Assembly (NCBI GenBank): GCA_905178155.1
Contig: CAJINV010000001.1
Location: 610,637 to 674,636 of the forward strand
Direction of reading: 5' to 3'
From: Amoebophrya sp. A120
Taxonomy: Eukaryota; Sar; Dinophyceae; Syndiniales; Amoebophryaceae
DNA length: 64,000 nucleotides
Made by a program: the position numbers and the translations under genes. Positions 1 through 10,329 of the stretch are shown here, in pieces. How positions within the stretch are numbered: the first letter of the stretch is position 1; every line of letters starts with the position of its first letter. A model generated the notes under the pieces. It had not been told where the DNA came from and did no database searches. It was given only the letters and a program-made list of their open reading frames with translations.

Positions 1-275
1 AGAACGTTCTTACTACAGTGGTCACCTCTACAACCCAGCCACACCCCTTCGGCGAGCAGTTCCATGGGCGCCGCTTCTTACAGTTCTGTTCTGGGTGAGG
101 CGAGGGCGGTAGTACAGTTTAGGCTCTCGGAAGAACATCTCAGCATTTATCCACGACCTGGCACAATATCCCAGTACTTCTTCTGCACAAGAAGTCTACT
201 TGCGGTAGAGCATTAAGCCACCCAATAAAAATTCTCATACATGTATTAACACAACTAGTACACTCCTAACAAACC
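1..275. other. Upstream intergenic / 5' leader
   Basis: No gene is seen. This is the leader of the ARF-GEF gene that starts at 276. No promoter motif or spliced-leader sequence is recognisable. Confidence 0.5.
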
Positions 276-3200
276 ATGGAGCCGCGGCACACGGTTCCGC
301 AGGAGAAGGCGCTGGTGGCGCCGGCGGAGATTTTGGCGGACGGCCAGACGGTCTACAACCTGTACCGGGGAATCGTGTGCAACATTGTGAAGACGAGTGG
401 GAAGGAAATCTTGTCGCGCATCTGGGTGGACCTCAGCCACATGCAGGTGTGCGTTGCCAAGTTGGACGAGTCCTTCATCGCGAGATTCGATGTGCACGAC
501 CTGGTGGTTCGGCCCCAGGGAGCGGCGCTGCACCAGAAAAGCCCCGAAGTGTCCCCGGAGGATGTATTTTTTTTGGGAGAAAATTTTTGTTTTACAGAAA
601 TAGGTCTGCAGAACAAGAAGTCGGATGGCAAATGCAGTCGCGCGCACTACTCGGATCGAAGTACAGTTAATATAAGCAGGGAAATTAAAAATTCCGCGGC
701 TGTGATTACAGGGCATCTCCCTATTAATTTGTCTGTAGCAGCCTTCAAGAAAGTGAAAGTCAAAGTTCCACATCTCTTTGTTCCTAGGCCTCCGTCGATT
801 TAGCAGAGATCCTGCTCGAAGAGGAGGAAGCGGAGCAGAGCCCGGGGTCGCACAGCCTCGTTTTCTGGGCCAGCAACGAGTACTTCGAGAACAACACGCG
901 CAACGCCGAGCGGCAGCGCTTCTTTGCGGAGTTGGGAACCAGCCGTGTGTATCAAATGCAAAAATGTCTGGGTCGGGAAGAAATCAGATGTTTGTCATGC
1001 AGCTTTTGCATCTGCGCGGAGGTCTGGAATACACGCAAAGCATGAGAAATTCCTGGGAGGCTTATTCATGCCTATCCCGCATGAGAAATTTTCCCTCGCC
1101 CAGGCAAAAACCGGCTATATTTTGCTGACCATGCAAGACAGACTCTTGCCTCTTCCAGAATTCGCATGACAAGTTTGGATCCTGCCAGACCCAGACATTT
1201 TTGCAGTTGATAGGGTGCACAAGGAAAGTGGACATCATCCAACCGACAGCTCCTCCGCCCGGTATTCTGAGTAAAAACGTCCCCACCCCAGAGTTGTCAT
1301 GCAAATCTGCATGCCAAAAAAGTTTTTCATGCGGAGCCCCATGAAAAGCGCTTTGTAGTCGTATTGTGAAATTTGTGATGCTATAATCAGCATGATATGC
1401 TAGATCGGTGATGCTGCTGAACTACTTAAACAGGATTACACTACGAGGACAAATCTGTAATGCGAAACAACCAAAGCTGATTGATTTGTCTAGCAGATTT
1501 CCCATCTTGACTCTGGTGTGGGGACGTTTTTACTCAGGATACCCGGGAAAGGAGAACGATTGTGGTGCACATTCTGCCCCCGACCCAGCTCCAACTTCTA
1601 TCCGAGCAGTGGGACGAGAGCTTGGAAAAAGCGTCGATCGCTTTGCACTATCAAATGCAAATATGTCTGGGCCTGGAGACTTGTGATGCTAAAATGTGGA
1701 TGATGGAAACAGTTCGGGATGCAACCTAGCTAGACAACTTTCCAGAACGCTTTCGCATAGGCAATCCGCAGCAGGAACTGCGTGTTTGCATGTACAAAAG
1801 AGGCTGCGACTGTTGTAGGTTATGCAATACAGATGTCCTAGGTATGGAAAGTTAGCATTACAAGCTCCAACCTTGTTGTTCCAGACCCAGACATATTTGC
1901 AATGCATATGCACCGAGACGCGACGACTTCTGTAAAGAAGGACAGCGTGACGAACTCGGATTCTAAAAACAGCTCGCAAGTTATCGACAGCCCGGCGGAG
2001 GATGGGAATCCCGATGTAGTAGTTGATCCGCCCACGATTTTGGACAGCGCGGCTAGTCCCTACAGCCCGACGAAGCTCGCTTTGACGCCCGCGACGCCCC
2101 CGATCGGCGTCGGAAAGATGAAGCCGGGAGGTGGACCTCCGGCGGTGGTGAAGCGCGACGAGAGCATGGCGTCGACCGAAGCCGAATCTATGATCAAGCC
2201 CACAGCCACAGCGCTGGCCACGAATAGTACCGCGGGTGGCGCGGTGTCGTCGACGGCGAAAATGGTAAAGGATCACGACGCAGAAGAAGAATCGTTGGAG
2301 CGGACGCGCTCCTACGTCCTGCAAGCCGCCGCGGCCGCGACGCGCGAGGATGACGTGGTTAGCAGCGGCACCGGGGCGAACCCCCCGACGTTGCCGACGT
2401 TTGTGAACAACATCCGGAAGTTGCGCGGCTTGGTGGACACGGACCAGCACGCGATTCTGCACCTGCAGCGAAACATGTTCCAGTATCTCTGGCGGTTCAA
2501 CGCGGCGGCTATGACGCCCGATCAGCTGTTCTCCGCGCAGGCGGTAGAATTTGCTTTACTTGCATCTTCGCTGGACGATTTATTGTGCTGGATAAAAATA
2601 GCAGCTGCGGTTTTATATATTAGTTCTGCACAAAGAAACCCACTTCTGCTTCTGCAGCACTTCTGCAATGAGCAAGATGTCATAATAAAAATCACGACAT
2701 ATTCCAACTACCCGCACCTCCACAGGTGCTGGCCTTCAACCTGGACCCGAAGGACGGGATTGCGTACCTGAAGGACAAGGTCCTACGGCAGTCGGACGTG
2801 GAACCGCGGCGGGTTGGTGAGTGGATCGCGGACATGTCTGCAGCCGGGAAGGGCGGCATCGACCCCTCCATCCTCGGGCGGTTCTTCTCCCGGAAGGATT
2901 CCCTCGACATCTACGTCGGGTTCGTGGAAGCGGTCGACTTCCGCGGGCTGTCCATCGTGCAGGCCATGCGCAAGTTGTTCGACTGCTTCAAGCCGGGCGG
3001 GGAGGGACAGGTAATGTATCCTGTGTAGAAACGTCCCAACCCCCTAGTCAAAGTGGGCATCTCGCAACACAGATCAAGAAGTTTTGGGAGTCAAGCATGA
3101 CAAGTTCCTCTCTGAATAGTTCTAGTGCTGTTTAGCAAGCACAGACGCATCACAAAGCCATCTACTAATCCTGTTTAGAGCATTACAAATTTTTCCAAAA

Positions 3201-4929
3201 CACGATTTGAATTGCCTCTCATGCTGATGCGCATTACCAATCGTCATTGTGTGATTGCAGCCTTGCATTACAACTATGGGGGTGGGGACGTTTTTACATA
3301 GGATATAATCGACCGGATCATCAACCACTTTTCGGAGAGTTACTACCGCCAGACGAAGCTCCCCGTGGACCCCGACCGGCCACCCACGCTGCCGAACACC
3401 ACGGACAACTTTCCCGAGTGGAAGTCCGCGGACTCGCCCTACGGCTTCGGTTTCGCGATCATTATGCTGAACACGGACCTGCACGTGATGGGCCGCTATC
3501 AAATGTAAAAATATCTGGGTCTGGAAGGTTGCAACTTGTGATGCTGTCTTTGGAAGGTAAAAAAAGGACTAGCAAGAGGAGTTCAGTTTGTGCTACGCGG
3601 AGTGGGCATTTCTCATGCGGAATACGCATCAGGGGGTCATTTAAAAATCTGTGATGCTCGGCCATGCATTACAGGCATCATGGGTTATGCAAAATATGCA
3701 TGACAAACCTGGCAGACCCAGAAACTTTTACACTTGATAGCCGCATGATCGGCAACAAGGCAAAGTCGAGCAACGACAAGGGATTCAGCGGCATGTCGGT
3801 GTCGCAGTTTATCGTGAACAGCCGGACGATTTTGCAGCCGGAGGAAGCGTCGGACCAGTTTTTGACGAACGTGTACGAAGACATAAAAGCCTCGGAAATC
3901 CAGTTGCGGCCGCTACCCCAGGCCCCACTGAGCTCGTTGCCCGTGGCGCCCGACATCGAGGGGTGGCTCACGGTGCTGCTGCAGGTGAATCCGCGCGGCG
4001 TGCACATCCAGCGGTACTGGTGTGTGTTGGCCATCCAGCGGCTGTACATTTTCAGCGACAAATACCACGGGCTCGGCTTGTACCCGCGACTGTGCTTGGA
4101 CGTGAAAGCGATCCGCGCCAATACGGTGTCCGACCCAGAGTCTTTCCAGGCTCTGCTAACGCAGATCGTGGAAAACCAGCAGCCAAGGCGTAAGTATCTA
4201 GGGAATGTGATTTGTGCATGTTTTTTCTTTTCATTCGTTCGGGGTTTTCGCTATGCAAAAGGAATTCTGTCGGTGTCGTTTTCATCCTGGTCCGGACTAC
4301 TTTAACCCTTATATCAAAAATCCAGGCCGCGCTGCGTTTTCCAAGTGCCTGCAGTCCTCCTGTCTCCGGGAGGGCACAGGAGACCGTAGTATCGAGAAGT
4401 CGGCTTCGCTCGTGTGCAACAGCAGTGAATTCCGGCAATACGAGCTGTCTTCGGATTTAGCGATCGTGCTGACCAAGGATAAAGGCGCGACGCAGGACTT
4501 GGACCTGTACTTCCGTCCGACAAGCAGTGAGGAACTGAAGGAGCAATCCTCGTTCTCTCAGTCCTGGGCCGTGCGGCGCGCCAGCCACATGCTCAGCTCC
4601 GCGACGGCGTCCTCTGCTTCGCAAAAACAGGCGTACACGTCGCAGCAGCCCGAGGGCAGTTGGGAACCGCGCCAGCCACGGCAGAAGCGGTTTATCCCAC
4701 AGAAAAAAGCTGGCAGGATGAGGCTGTAATGCAAAAATAAACACACAGAAAGATCTGTCATGGGCGGCCTCATAGCATGCTATTTAGGATATGCAAAGCA
4801 AATTTTTTTGTCTATTTATTTTTGCATTACAAATATGACCTGCCAGTTTTTTTCTGTGTGAGACGGTTTGTTTGTTGCGCGGAAACGCCAAATTTGATGA
4901 ACAAATGGGTCAGCATGCTGAGCATGTGA
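276..4929 (+). CDS. Sec7-PH domain ARF guanine-nucleotide exchange factor
   Basis: Predicted to load GTP onto ARF-family GTPases at membranes in vesicle traffic. Model exons: 276-563, 788-949, 1218-1262, 1547-1648, 1914-2543, 2726-3016, 3311-3496, 3745-4189, 4326-4693, 4870-4929 (2577 nt, 858 aa, phases agree throughout). Sec7 lies at about residues 410-620: FNLDPKDGIAYLKDK, then GGEGQVIDRI, whose Glu sits where the catalytic glutamic finger of Sec7 domains lies, then FAIIMLNTDLH. A PH domain follows from about 640 (EGWLTVLLQ, RYWCVL) and closes with the helix AETPNLMNKWVSML just before the stop. A Ser/Gln-rich insert splits the PH domain. The first 400 residues are acidic and low-complexity. 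Introns 564-787, 2544-2725 and 4190-4325 are GT-AG; the other six are introners. Layout resembles cytohesins, but the long N-terminus means no orthology is claimed. Confidence 0.9.
950..1212. mobile_element. Introner, family A (ARF-GEF)
   Basis: Family A ends. Flanks GTGTG / GGGTG match at 4 of 5. Removing the element plus one flank keeps frame into exon 1218-1262. The left arm reads GGGTCGGG instead of GGGTCTGG. Confidence 0.85.
1263..1541. mobile_element. Introner, family B (ARF-GEF)
   Basis: Family B TIRs (TATTCTGAGTAAAAACGTCC and its inverse at the right end). Perfect 5-bp duplication CCCGG. Separated from the previous introner by a 45-nt exon. Confidence 0.9.
1649..1908. mobile_element. 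Introner, family A (ARF-GEF)
   Basis: Perfect duplication TGCAC. The interior is the reverse complement of the type seen at 31777, so this copy is inverted relative to that one. The spliced frame reads ALH|RDATTS. Confidence 0.9.
3017..3305. mobile_element. Introner, family B (ARF-GEF, inside Sec7)
   Basis: Flanks TAATG / TAATC (4 of 5). It sits in the conserved Sec7 sequence GEGQ|VIDRI, so correct removal is needed for a working domain. Confidence 0.88.
3497..3739. mobile_element. Introner, family A (ARF-GEF, inside Sec7)
   Basis: Perfect duplication GCCGC. It joins NTDLHVMGR to MIGNKAK, the Sec7 C-terminal lobe. The interior is close to the copy at 52103. Confidence 0.92.
4694..4863. mobile_element. 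Introner, family G (ARF-GEF, inside PH)
   Basis: Inverted ends with CACAGAAAAAA and CTGGCAGG. Flanked by CGGTTT on both sides (5-6 bp). Removal joins QKRF to VCCAETPNLM, completing the PH C-terminal helix. Confidence 0.85.
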
Positions 4930-5288
4930 AGGCGATTGCATTTTTATTTTCCTTGCCGGACCCAGAAGTGCGCAAACCAACTTGAAAAAGAAACCCAGTG
5001 AGAAACTCAGCCCCTGCATATCAGAGGTGCGGCGCATGAACGTAGCGAGATAAACGGAAATAGAGCAACTCAGCAATAGGCGAATCTTTTTGGTGGGAGC
5101 CACAGTATTTTCTAGGAGGAAATTTTCGCTGTTCGCAAACAGAACTACCTGGGAAAATAGGTACGGTAGTTTTCGATGTCTATCGAGATCAAGAAAAATA
5201 TAAAGCTCCACGTCGCCAAGCGAGTCTCGTTTTCTGCCTAAACTCAAAACCATTTATTTCCCGACCACTAAAGCGAAGAATCCTGAAA
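4930..5288. other. Intergenic / 3' UTR
   Basis: Region between the ARF-GEF stop and the next start. No gene supported; a reading frame on the minus strand has no recognisable features. Confidence 0.5.
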
Positions 5289-5780
5289 ATGGCCCCCCGT
5301 CGACGCGCAGGACAAAACACCTCTTGCGGCCTTATTTTGATGACGAAGTTTTCGGTCTTCTGTTCCTTGGTCTTGCGCTTTGCGGCTGCAACCTTGGTTC
5401 ACGTGCCTTACATCGGCGGGCCGACCTGGGCCGATGCTTTGGGAGCCGGGCCATGTCGACAGAACTGCAGCACAGGCGACGCTCAGCCACAACAGGAGGA
5501 GAACGACAAGCAAGTTGGAAAACATCAAGCTGCGACTTCGGAGGAAAGAACAAATCCCACCGCAGCAAGCGGGAGTAAAGCCGCTTCTCAACAACCAGTA
5601 AACGAGGAGGATCTGAAGGCACTGCACGCCTTCCACCAAAACCGGTCGTTCGTGCTTTCCCAGCGGTCGCGCCCGCGGAGACGGGTGTTGTGGAGTGGCC
5701 ACTCCGAGCCACCCAGTCCCCCGCCACCGACGGAAATGGAAGAGGCGGGTGGCGCGGATCCGGGAAAGATCGCGAAGTAA
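5289..5780 (+). CDS. Hypothetical small membrane-anchored or secreted protein
   Basis: Single-exon frame of 163 aa, not recognised. A basic start is followed by one hydrophobic stretch at about residues 12-37 (CGLILMTKFSVFCSLVLRF), which could be a signal anchor. The rest is hydrophilic, low-complexity and Pro/Gln/Ser-rich, ending in an acidic Pro-rich tail. No domain is seen. It sits directly downstream of the ARF-GEF in the same direction, and contains no introner. The start is the first ATG after the leader. It may be real because its composition matches its neighbours, but no family supports it. Confidence 0.4.
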   Translation: MAPRRRAGQNTSCGLILMTKFSVFCSLVLRFAAATLVHVPYIGGPTWADALGAGPCRQNCSTGDAQPQQEENDKQVGKHQAATSEERTNPTAASGSKAASQQPVNEEDLKALHAFHQNRSFVLSQRSRPRRRVLWSGHSEPPSPPPPTEMEEAGGADPGKIAK

Positions 5781-6447
5781 TTCGCTGTGGAAAATCGTTA
5801 CTCGGAGCAAGCGCCTGTCATCGGAGCTCTTTTTGAAAATCTTGAATCTCAAAAATCTGATAAAAATAAAAGAAGGAGTGATCATCGTCCGCGAAATATT
5901 GTTCTGCGAAACGTCAGCCAAGTCCGCACTGAAAATGCCTGAAGATCTCTAGAACAAACTTCGATATCACGATTGGAAATGATCTTGAGAAAATTGCGAA
6001 GTTGATTGTTGAAAATTTGCCGTATTGAAATAAAGTCGCTCCCTTCAAACGATGGGTCTCATTCTACTGCAACAGGTACCGGAGACATGTAAGCGCCGTA
6101 ACATATGTAAAGCCTTGGTGTTCGTCGTGCAACACCAAATACTGAGTGAGAAGTTGTGATGAGATTTTGAATATCCGCGTCTAATAACGACGGGTTTAGG
6201 GTTTGTTACTCTTCTGTACGATCGATTGATACTTGGAGCTCTTGATAGATTTTTCTAGAAAAGCCCGCGCTAAGCTTCACAAGATTCATCTGAACATAGA
6301 ATCGAAAAACAAAGTACTATTCGACGTTAGAGCACTTGACTGCGGCGTTTAATTTTTTTTTGTTCACGCGTTAGTTTTCCTTCAAGCGAATCTTTTTTTG
6401 AAGCGTATAGTTACTTGCCACAAGTACCGGAAATACTCTGTTTCAGA
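5781..6447. other. Intergenic, AT-richer
   Basis: No gene seen. Contains a short telomere-like motif at 6191-6205, annotated separately. Confidence 0.5.
6191..6205 (+). repeat. Telomere-like motif, left copy
   Basis: CGGGTTTAGGGTTTG: about two units of the TTTAGGG repeat. The 14-bp core CGGGTTTAGGGTTT recurs at 8786 on the other side of the orphan locus. Confidence 0.6.
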
Positions 6448-7396
6448 ATGCCTCCCAAACAGGACCGAGACGGAGATGCGCATATGCGTCGAGTTGGAGA
6501 GGAAGAAGAACTGAATCTAATAGAGCAAGCTTTATATGAGCTATGTGTCGAGTCGTTGGCTACCCAAGGAAAAACAGATAATGACCTAACGGAGGCTGTA
6601 AAGCTACGGGAGTATCACAGGCTGCAAGAAACACCGGAGCGCGTAGTCGAGAAAGTTCGGCAGTTGCCGAACTCAAGAATTGCCGCAACAGTGACGCTAG
6701 AGCTCGCCAGCTCTTACTTGAAATCTTTCACGCTGAACAGCGGCATGGGTGACGCAAGCCCGGAATCAGGACCTGCGCACATGGAGGTAGAAGGATATTA
6801 CTGCACCAGCGATAGCGAAATCGAGGCGCCGGATGAGGGGGCACTGTTTAGCCCGGAATTCAAATCCGCGCATGCGCTCTTGAGCGAGTTTTTTCTTGCC
6901 CTCCTTCCTCAACTTCCTCAACTTCTGCAAGACGACCTGTGCGGAGCGTCCGATAGCTGAGCTACAGGTTGCTGAATGCAAGCTGCCGAGTGCACCCCAG
7001 AGGCGGGATTGGGAGTTCGTAGAGTTCATTCGACGGCTCTGGTGTGGCCACGAGGCAGAGACGGTCAACGCAGTGACCGATTGGGTTCGGGAGCATCAGG
7101 GAGTGTTGCAGCTCACGGACGAAAAAATCGAGGAGTTACTGCGAGGGTGGGACCTACTTTTTCACTTCTACGTGTATCACCAGGTAACGGGTTTCGTGCC
7201 GATGATCAATCGCCTCAAAATGGCTTTTGAGGCACAGGCAAGAAGCTCTTTTGCTACTACCGCTTTGTCTACTGGGACTGTCGCCCCTAGCGCTTCGTCT
7301 TGGTCTAACCAGCCCACCGGAGCCTTGCAGCCGCACGCCCAGGGCGGGACGTCGCAAACAGGTACGCTTTCTGAGCGACATGCATGGCTCCCTTGA
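6448..7396 (+). CDS. Orphan protein, 5' part, frame broken near 6890-6930
   Basis: Not recognised. ATG 6448 opens an acidic 170-aa frame (MPPKQDRDGDAHM start) that stops at 6960. A second frame overlaps it and runs on to a stop at 7396; it has no ATG for most of its length and carries WEFVEFIRRLW and VREHQGVLQLTDEKIEELL. The second frame is therefore most simply a continuation of the first after a frameshift or a short unrecognised intron. The pyrimidine-rich tract 6889-6930 (tandem TTCCTCAAC) is the likely place, but no GT-AG pair there restores frame. Base composition is less GC-rich than in neighbouring genes. It may be a decaying gene or part of a mobile element. Confidence 0.4.
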
Positions 7397-7402
7397 TGCC
7401 AT

Positions 7403-8476
7403 ATGCGATCTTTACTGAAATTCAGATTTGAAAGAAGACAAATGATGAAAGCCAACTTTTATTTAGTCTGCGCAAATACGACCAGCTATGCCGAGAAAGA
7501 AATCATGACGCGCACAGGTGCAACTCCTTTACCTGCACCCCGAGGTGACCGCTTCGACGTAATGTCCGCAGCAACAGAGAGCACATGCCTGTTGTTTAAC
7601 AATCAAGACAATGCGGACAATTTTTCCAAGGTGAATAACCAGATGGTCCAGTGGGCGGAAGACCTGAATAGCAACTGGTGCCAGTGCTTCTTCTTCGAGT
7701 CACTGGTTGATAAAGAGAAGTACAGGGAGTGGCACACGACCAAGGTCCACCCGGTACTCCGCGCCTGGGCCTATTTCAACAGGTCAGAGGGACAGCGGGA
7801 GGACTTCGATGAGCTGGAGGACTGGACCGATTGCTTTGCGCACACTTTTTTCTGGATGTGGATGCGGTGCGTCTTAACGCACACAGCCGAGAAGAAGCCG
7901 TATTTTGTGCGGACGAAAGATTCGCGAGTGCAGCAGCGTTTGCGAGGCCGCCGACTGAAGTTAAAGCAAGACCTAGAAGCGTTTTTGAAGGGGGTTTGCC
8001 GTGAGCACAAGTCGGAGCTGACGGAAACGGAATTGAACAGAATCCGCTTACCCGACATGATTCGATTGTACATGTATAAAGCTTTTCCCGGCGCATACGA
8101 AGACATGAAGCGCGGCAGAAAGCTGTGGCGAATGTTGAAAGTCGACAAACACGGCAGAGAAGGAGAAAAGGGTTTCTCAAAACTGCACGCGGCTGTCGAC
8201 TGCACAGAGGCAAATGTCAGGAACGTGCACCACGAGCTGATCGATTTAGCGAAGCAATGCGCAGAAGCATTTCCGGGCACAGCTGCTGAAAATCTGAAGA
8301 AGCTGGTCTTGTACATGAACGAGGCTAAAGACACTGCGCGGGATCATGCAAACTGGTTTCGCATGACGCATGAAGATGCGGGGCGTCGAGCGGAGTACAA
8401 CAAGATTGCGCAGCTGTTGGAACGAGTCGAAGTGACGGGCCAGGTTCCGGAGCGTTCTGACATTGTGCACCGCTGA
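7403..8476 (+). CDS. Orphan protein, 3' part
   Basis: 357-aa frame from ATG 7403, in the same frame as the preceding segment and separated from it only by the stop at 7394-7396. Not recognised. Features: aromatic and Cys-rich patches (WCQCFFFESL, FFWMWMRC), a long basic helical stretch (RLRGRRLKLKQDLEAFLKG), and alpha-helical C-terminal half. No catalytic motif could be named. With 6448-7396 it may form one gene of about 2 kb whose frame is interrupted twice. A wholly separate gene is the alternative. No introner interrupts it. Confidence 0.5.
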   Translation: MRSLLKFRFERRQMMKANFYLVCANTTSYAEKEIMTRTGATPLPAPRGDRFDVMSAATESTCLLFNNQDNADNFSKVNNQMVQWAEDLNSNWCQCFFFESLVDKEKYREWHTTKVHPVLRAWAYFNRSEGQREDFDELEDWTDCFAHTFFWMWMRCVLTHTAEKKPYFVRTKDSRVQQRLRGRRLKLKQDLEAFLKGVCREHKSELTETELNRIRLPDMIRLYMYKAFPGAYEDMKRGRKLWRMLKVDKHGREGEKGFSKLHAAVDCTEANVRNVHHELIDLAKQCAEAFPGTAAENLKKLVLYMNEAKDTARDHANWFRMTHEDAGRRAEYNKIAQLLERVEVTGQVPERSDIVHR

Positions 8477-9081
8477 TATCTTTCTAAGTAAAACGCGACG
8501 GGCGCGTCCTGGGCGAGAAGCTGTTTCTGGTGCGTTGCCGCCAACGGGGGTCTCTTTATTCTATTTTTATACTTTCTATGTAGTTGTTAATCGAGTGTGC
8601 ATCCACTCATGTATAGACAGAATTTAATGTCAATGACAAACACGACACAGATGATGATGATAATGATCATGTTAATCGATGCCCTTACTCTTTTAGAACG
8701 TGTATCAAAGGTCCCCTCGAAATCAAGACTGACACTATTCGTATCCCACACAACAAAGGTTCCATTTTTTACACTTTTCTGTAAACGGGTTTAGGGTTTA
8801 GGAATCCAGAGTTTTCAAAATCTTTACTGAGGCTTAGTTGATGAGGAGCCGCTCTTTCACTTGTGCCGTCAGTGTGTTCGCGGAGATCAGCAACAATTTA
8901 TGTGCGCCGAGGAGGTGGGGCGCGATGGAACCGAGCGTGTGAGCGTATTTTTTCTAAGCGCGCACTACAATTGTTTACGATACCAATCAACTCCTCCGGT
9001 GGTGCTTTCTAAAGTGTACACAGATGGTGCGGTAGTTTCGTTTTGCCTGACGCAGGACCACTTGCGATCAGACTAGGAAGT
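8477..9081. other. Intergenic
   Basis: No gene seen. Includes an ATG/ATA simple-sequence patch near 8650-8680 and the telomere-like motif at 8786. Confidence 0.5.
8786..8802 (+). repeat. Telomere-like motif, right copy
   Basis: CGGGTTTAGGGTTTAGG. Same orientation and same 14-bp core as the copy at 6191; the two lie 2595 bp apart around the orphan locus. Confidence 0.6.
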
Positions 9082-10329
9082 ATGTTGCGTCCGGTCCGTC
9101 TTTCGTCTTGCGTTCGCGCGTCGAACCCCCGCACGAAACCGCGGCACGTGATCCACTGCCTGTCGTTTTCCTCAACTAGCGCAAGCACCTCGAGCAGCAG
9201 CAGCAGTACAACTAGTTCCAGACCACTTTCTCCTCCAACCACCCTCCCCCCACCCCCCGCGGCCTCACATACCAACCCTTTGGATTTCCAGGCAGCCCAG
9301 GATGGCGAGGAGGGCGTGGCGTTGCGTGGTCCAGACTTTGTCACGCTCCGGGAGCCCGAAAACCTGTATCGCCGCACCCGCCCGGAGCACAGCCGGGTCT
9401 TCGAATGGGGCGTCGGGAATAAGTTTCGTGCGGACAGCAAAAATCGCTTTATGCCCGTGCACAAGCCGCACCCGAAGGAGATCGTGGTTCGGAACGACTA
9501 CTACGACAGTCCGAGCAAAAACATGTTTTTTGAGGACCACAACGAACAGTGGGAAGTGCTGTTCTACCAGGACTACAAGTGGCACGCCAAGCCGTTCCCG
9601 GTGAAGAAGTTCGGTCTTGAGCGCGCCAAGCGCGAGGCCTTGGCGTTTCTGGAAGAGAAAAAGGACTTTTTGGAGGACTGGAACGCGGCAGCCACGAAAG
9701 ACCAAGAAAAGGATTTTATCGATCCGCGGCTGCGCATTCCGGAGAGAACTGTCTTCGGCACGCACGACTTCGCTGCCGGAGCCCACCCGGAATACAGCCG
9801 ACCGGTGCCGCGAATCGGAGAGGGCGACCCGACGGTTGATGCACCCGCAAGAATCGGACCAGGTGTTGTGTCGAATGATGCGGTTGCCAAAGCTGGTGCG
9901 AAAGAAATGATCAGTGCGGAAACTACCAGTGCAACTTCTTCTGTTCTTCCCGCTCAAGAAGAATCCGCCGCAACCCACCCGCCGCTCTACTCGTGCGCGT
10001 ATTCTTCGGCGCTGAAGAAATTCAGTGGCACTTTCGCGGCGGAGCGGAGAGACGCCAAACTGGAGGCCAGAGCGGGCAGCGCCATCGCGCGGGCCGCGAT
10101 TAGCCGGCAAATCAGCGAAAAGCGGGCGATGTTTACAGAAAAGGAACTGCACAGCGACCCGACCGTGCCCATCGAGTTTGACGCGCGGATGCAGGGCTGG
10201 ACCGTGTTTTATTACGACGAAAGCGGGCGGCCGAAGACGAAGTGCTACTCGGCGAGAAAGTGGGGAAATCAAGTGGCGCGGGACAAGGCGTTGGCGCTCT
10301 ACCAAGAGCGGGGATTGGGGTTGGGATAG
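9082..10329 (+). CDS. Double AP2-domain protein, putatively mitochondrial
   Basis: 415 aa, single exon. Start chosen at ATG 9082, which gives an Arg/Ser-rich, acid-poor leader (MLRPVRLSSCVRASNP...), the style of a mitochondrial presequence. Two stretches match the AP2/ApiAP2 pattern (W-x-A/V strand, basic turn, S/P-V/A-x-K-x-G, then an Ala-rich helix): about residues 155-195 (EQWEVLFYQDYKWHAK, FPVKKFGLERAKREALAFL) and about 370-415 (GWTVFYYDESGRPKTKCYS, ARKWGNQVARDKALALY). Between them is low-complexity sequence. In apicomplexans ApiAP2 proteins are mostly transcription factors; a targeted AP2 protein could instead bind organellar nucleic acid or ribosome. Family call fairly sure; location is inference. 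Confidence 0.65.
   Translation: MLRPVRLSSCVRASNPRTKPRHVIHCLSFSSTSASTSSSSSSTTSSRPLSPPTTLPPPPAASHTNPLDFQAAQDGEEGVALRGPDFVTLREPENLYRRTRPEHSRVFEWGVGNKFRADSKNRFMPVHKPHPKEIVVRNDYYDSPSKNMFFEDHNEQWEVLFYQDYKWHAKPFPVKKFGLERAKREALAFLEEKKDFLEDWNAAATKDQEKDFIDPRLRIPERTVFGTHDFAAGAHPEYSRPVPRIGEGDPTVDAPARIGPGVVSNDAVAKAGAKEMISAETTSATSSVLPAQEESAATHPPLYSCAYSSALKKFSGTFAAERRDAKLEARAGSAIARAAISRQISEKRAMFTEKELHSDPTVPIEFDARMQGWTVFYYDESGRPKTKCYSARKWGNQVARDKALALYQERGLGLG

Noticed and set aside
9265-10305. 346-codon minus-strand frame
   Set aside because: Shadow of the AP2 gene; no domain, and the + strand has clear AP2 patterns.
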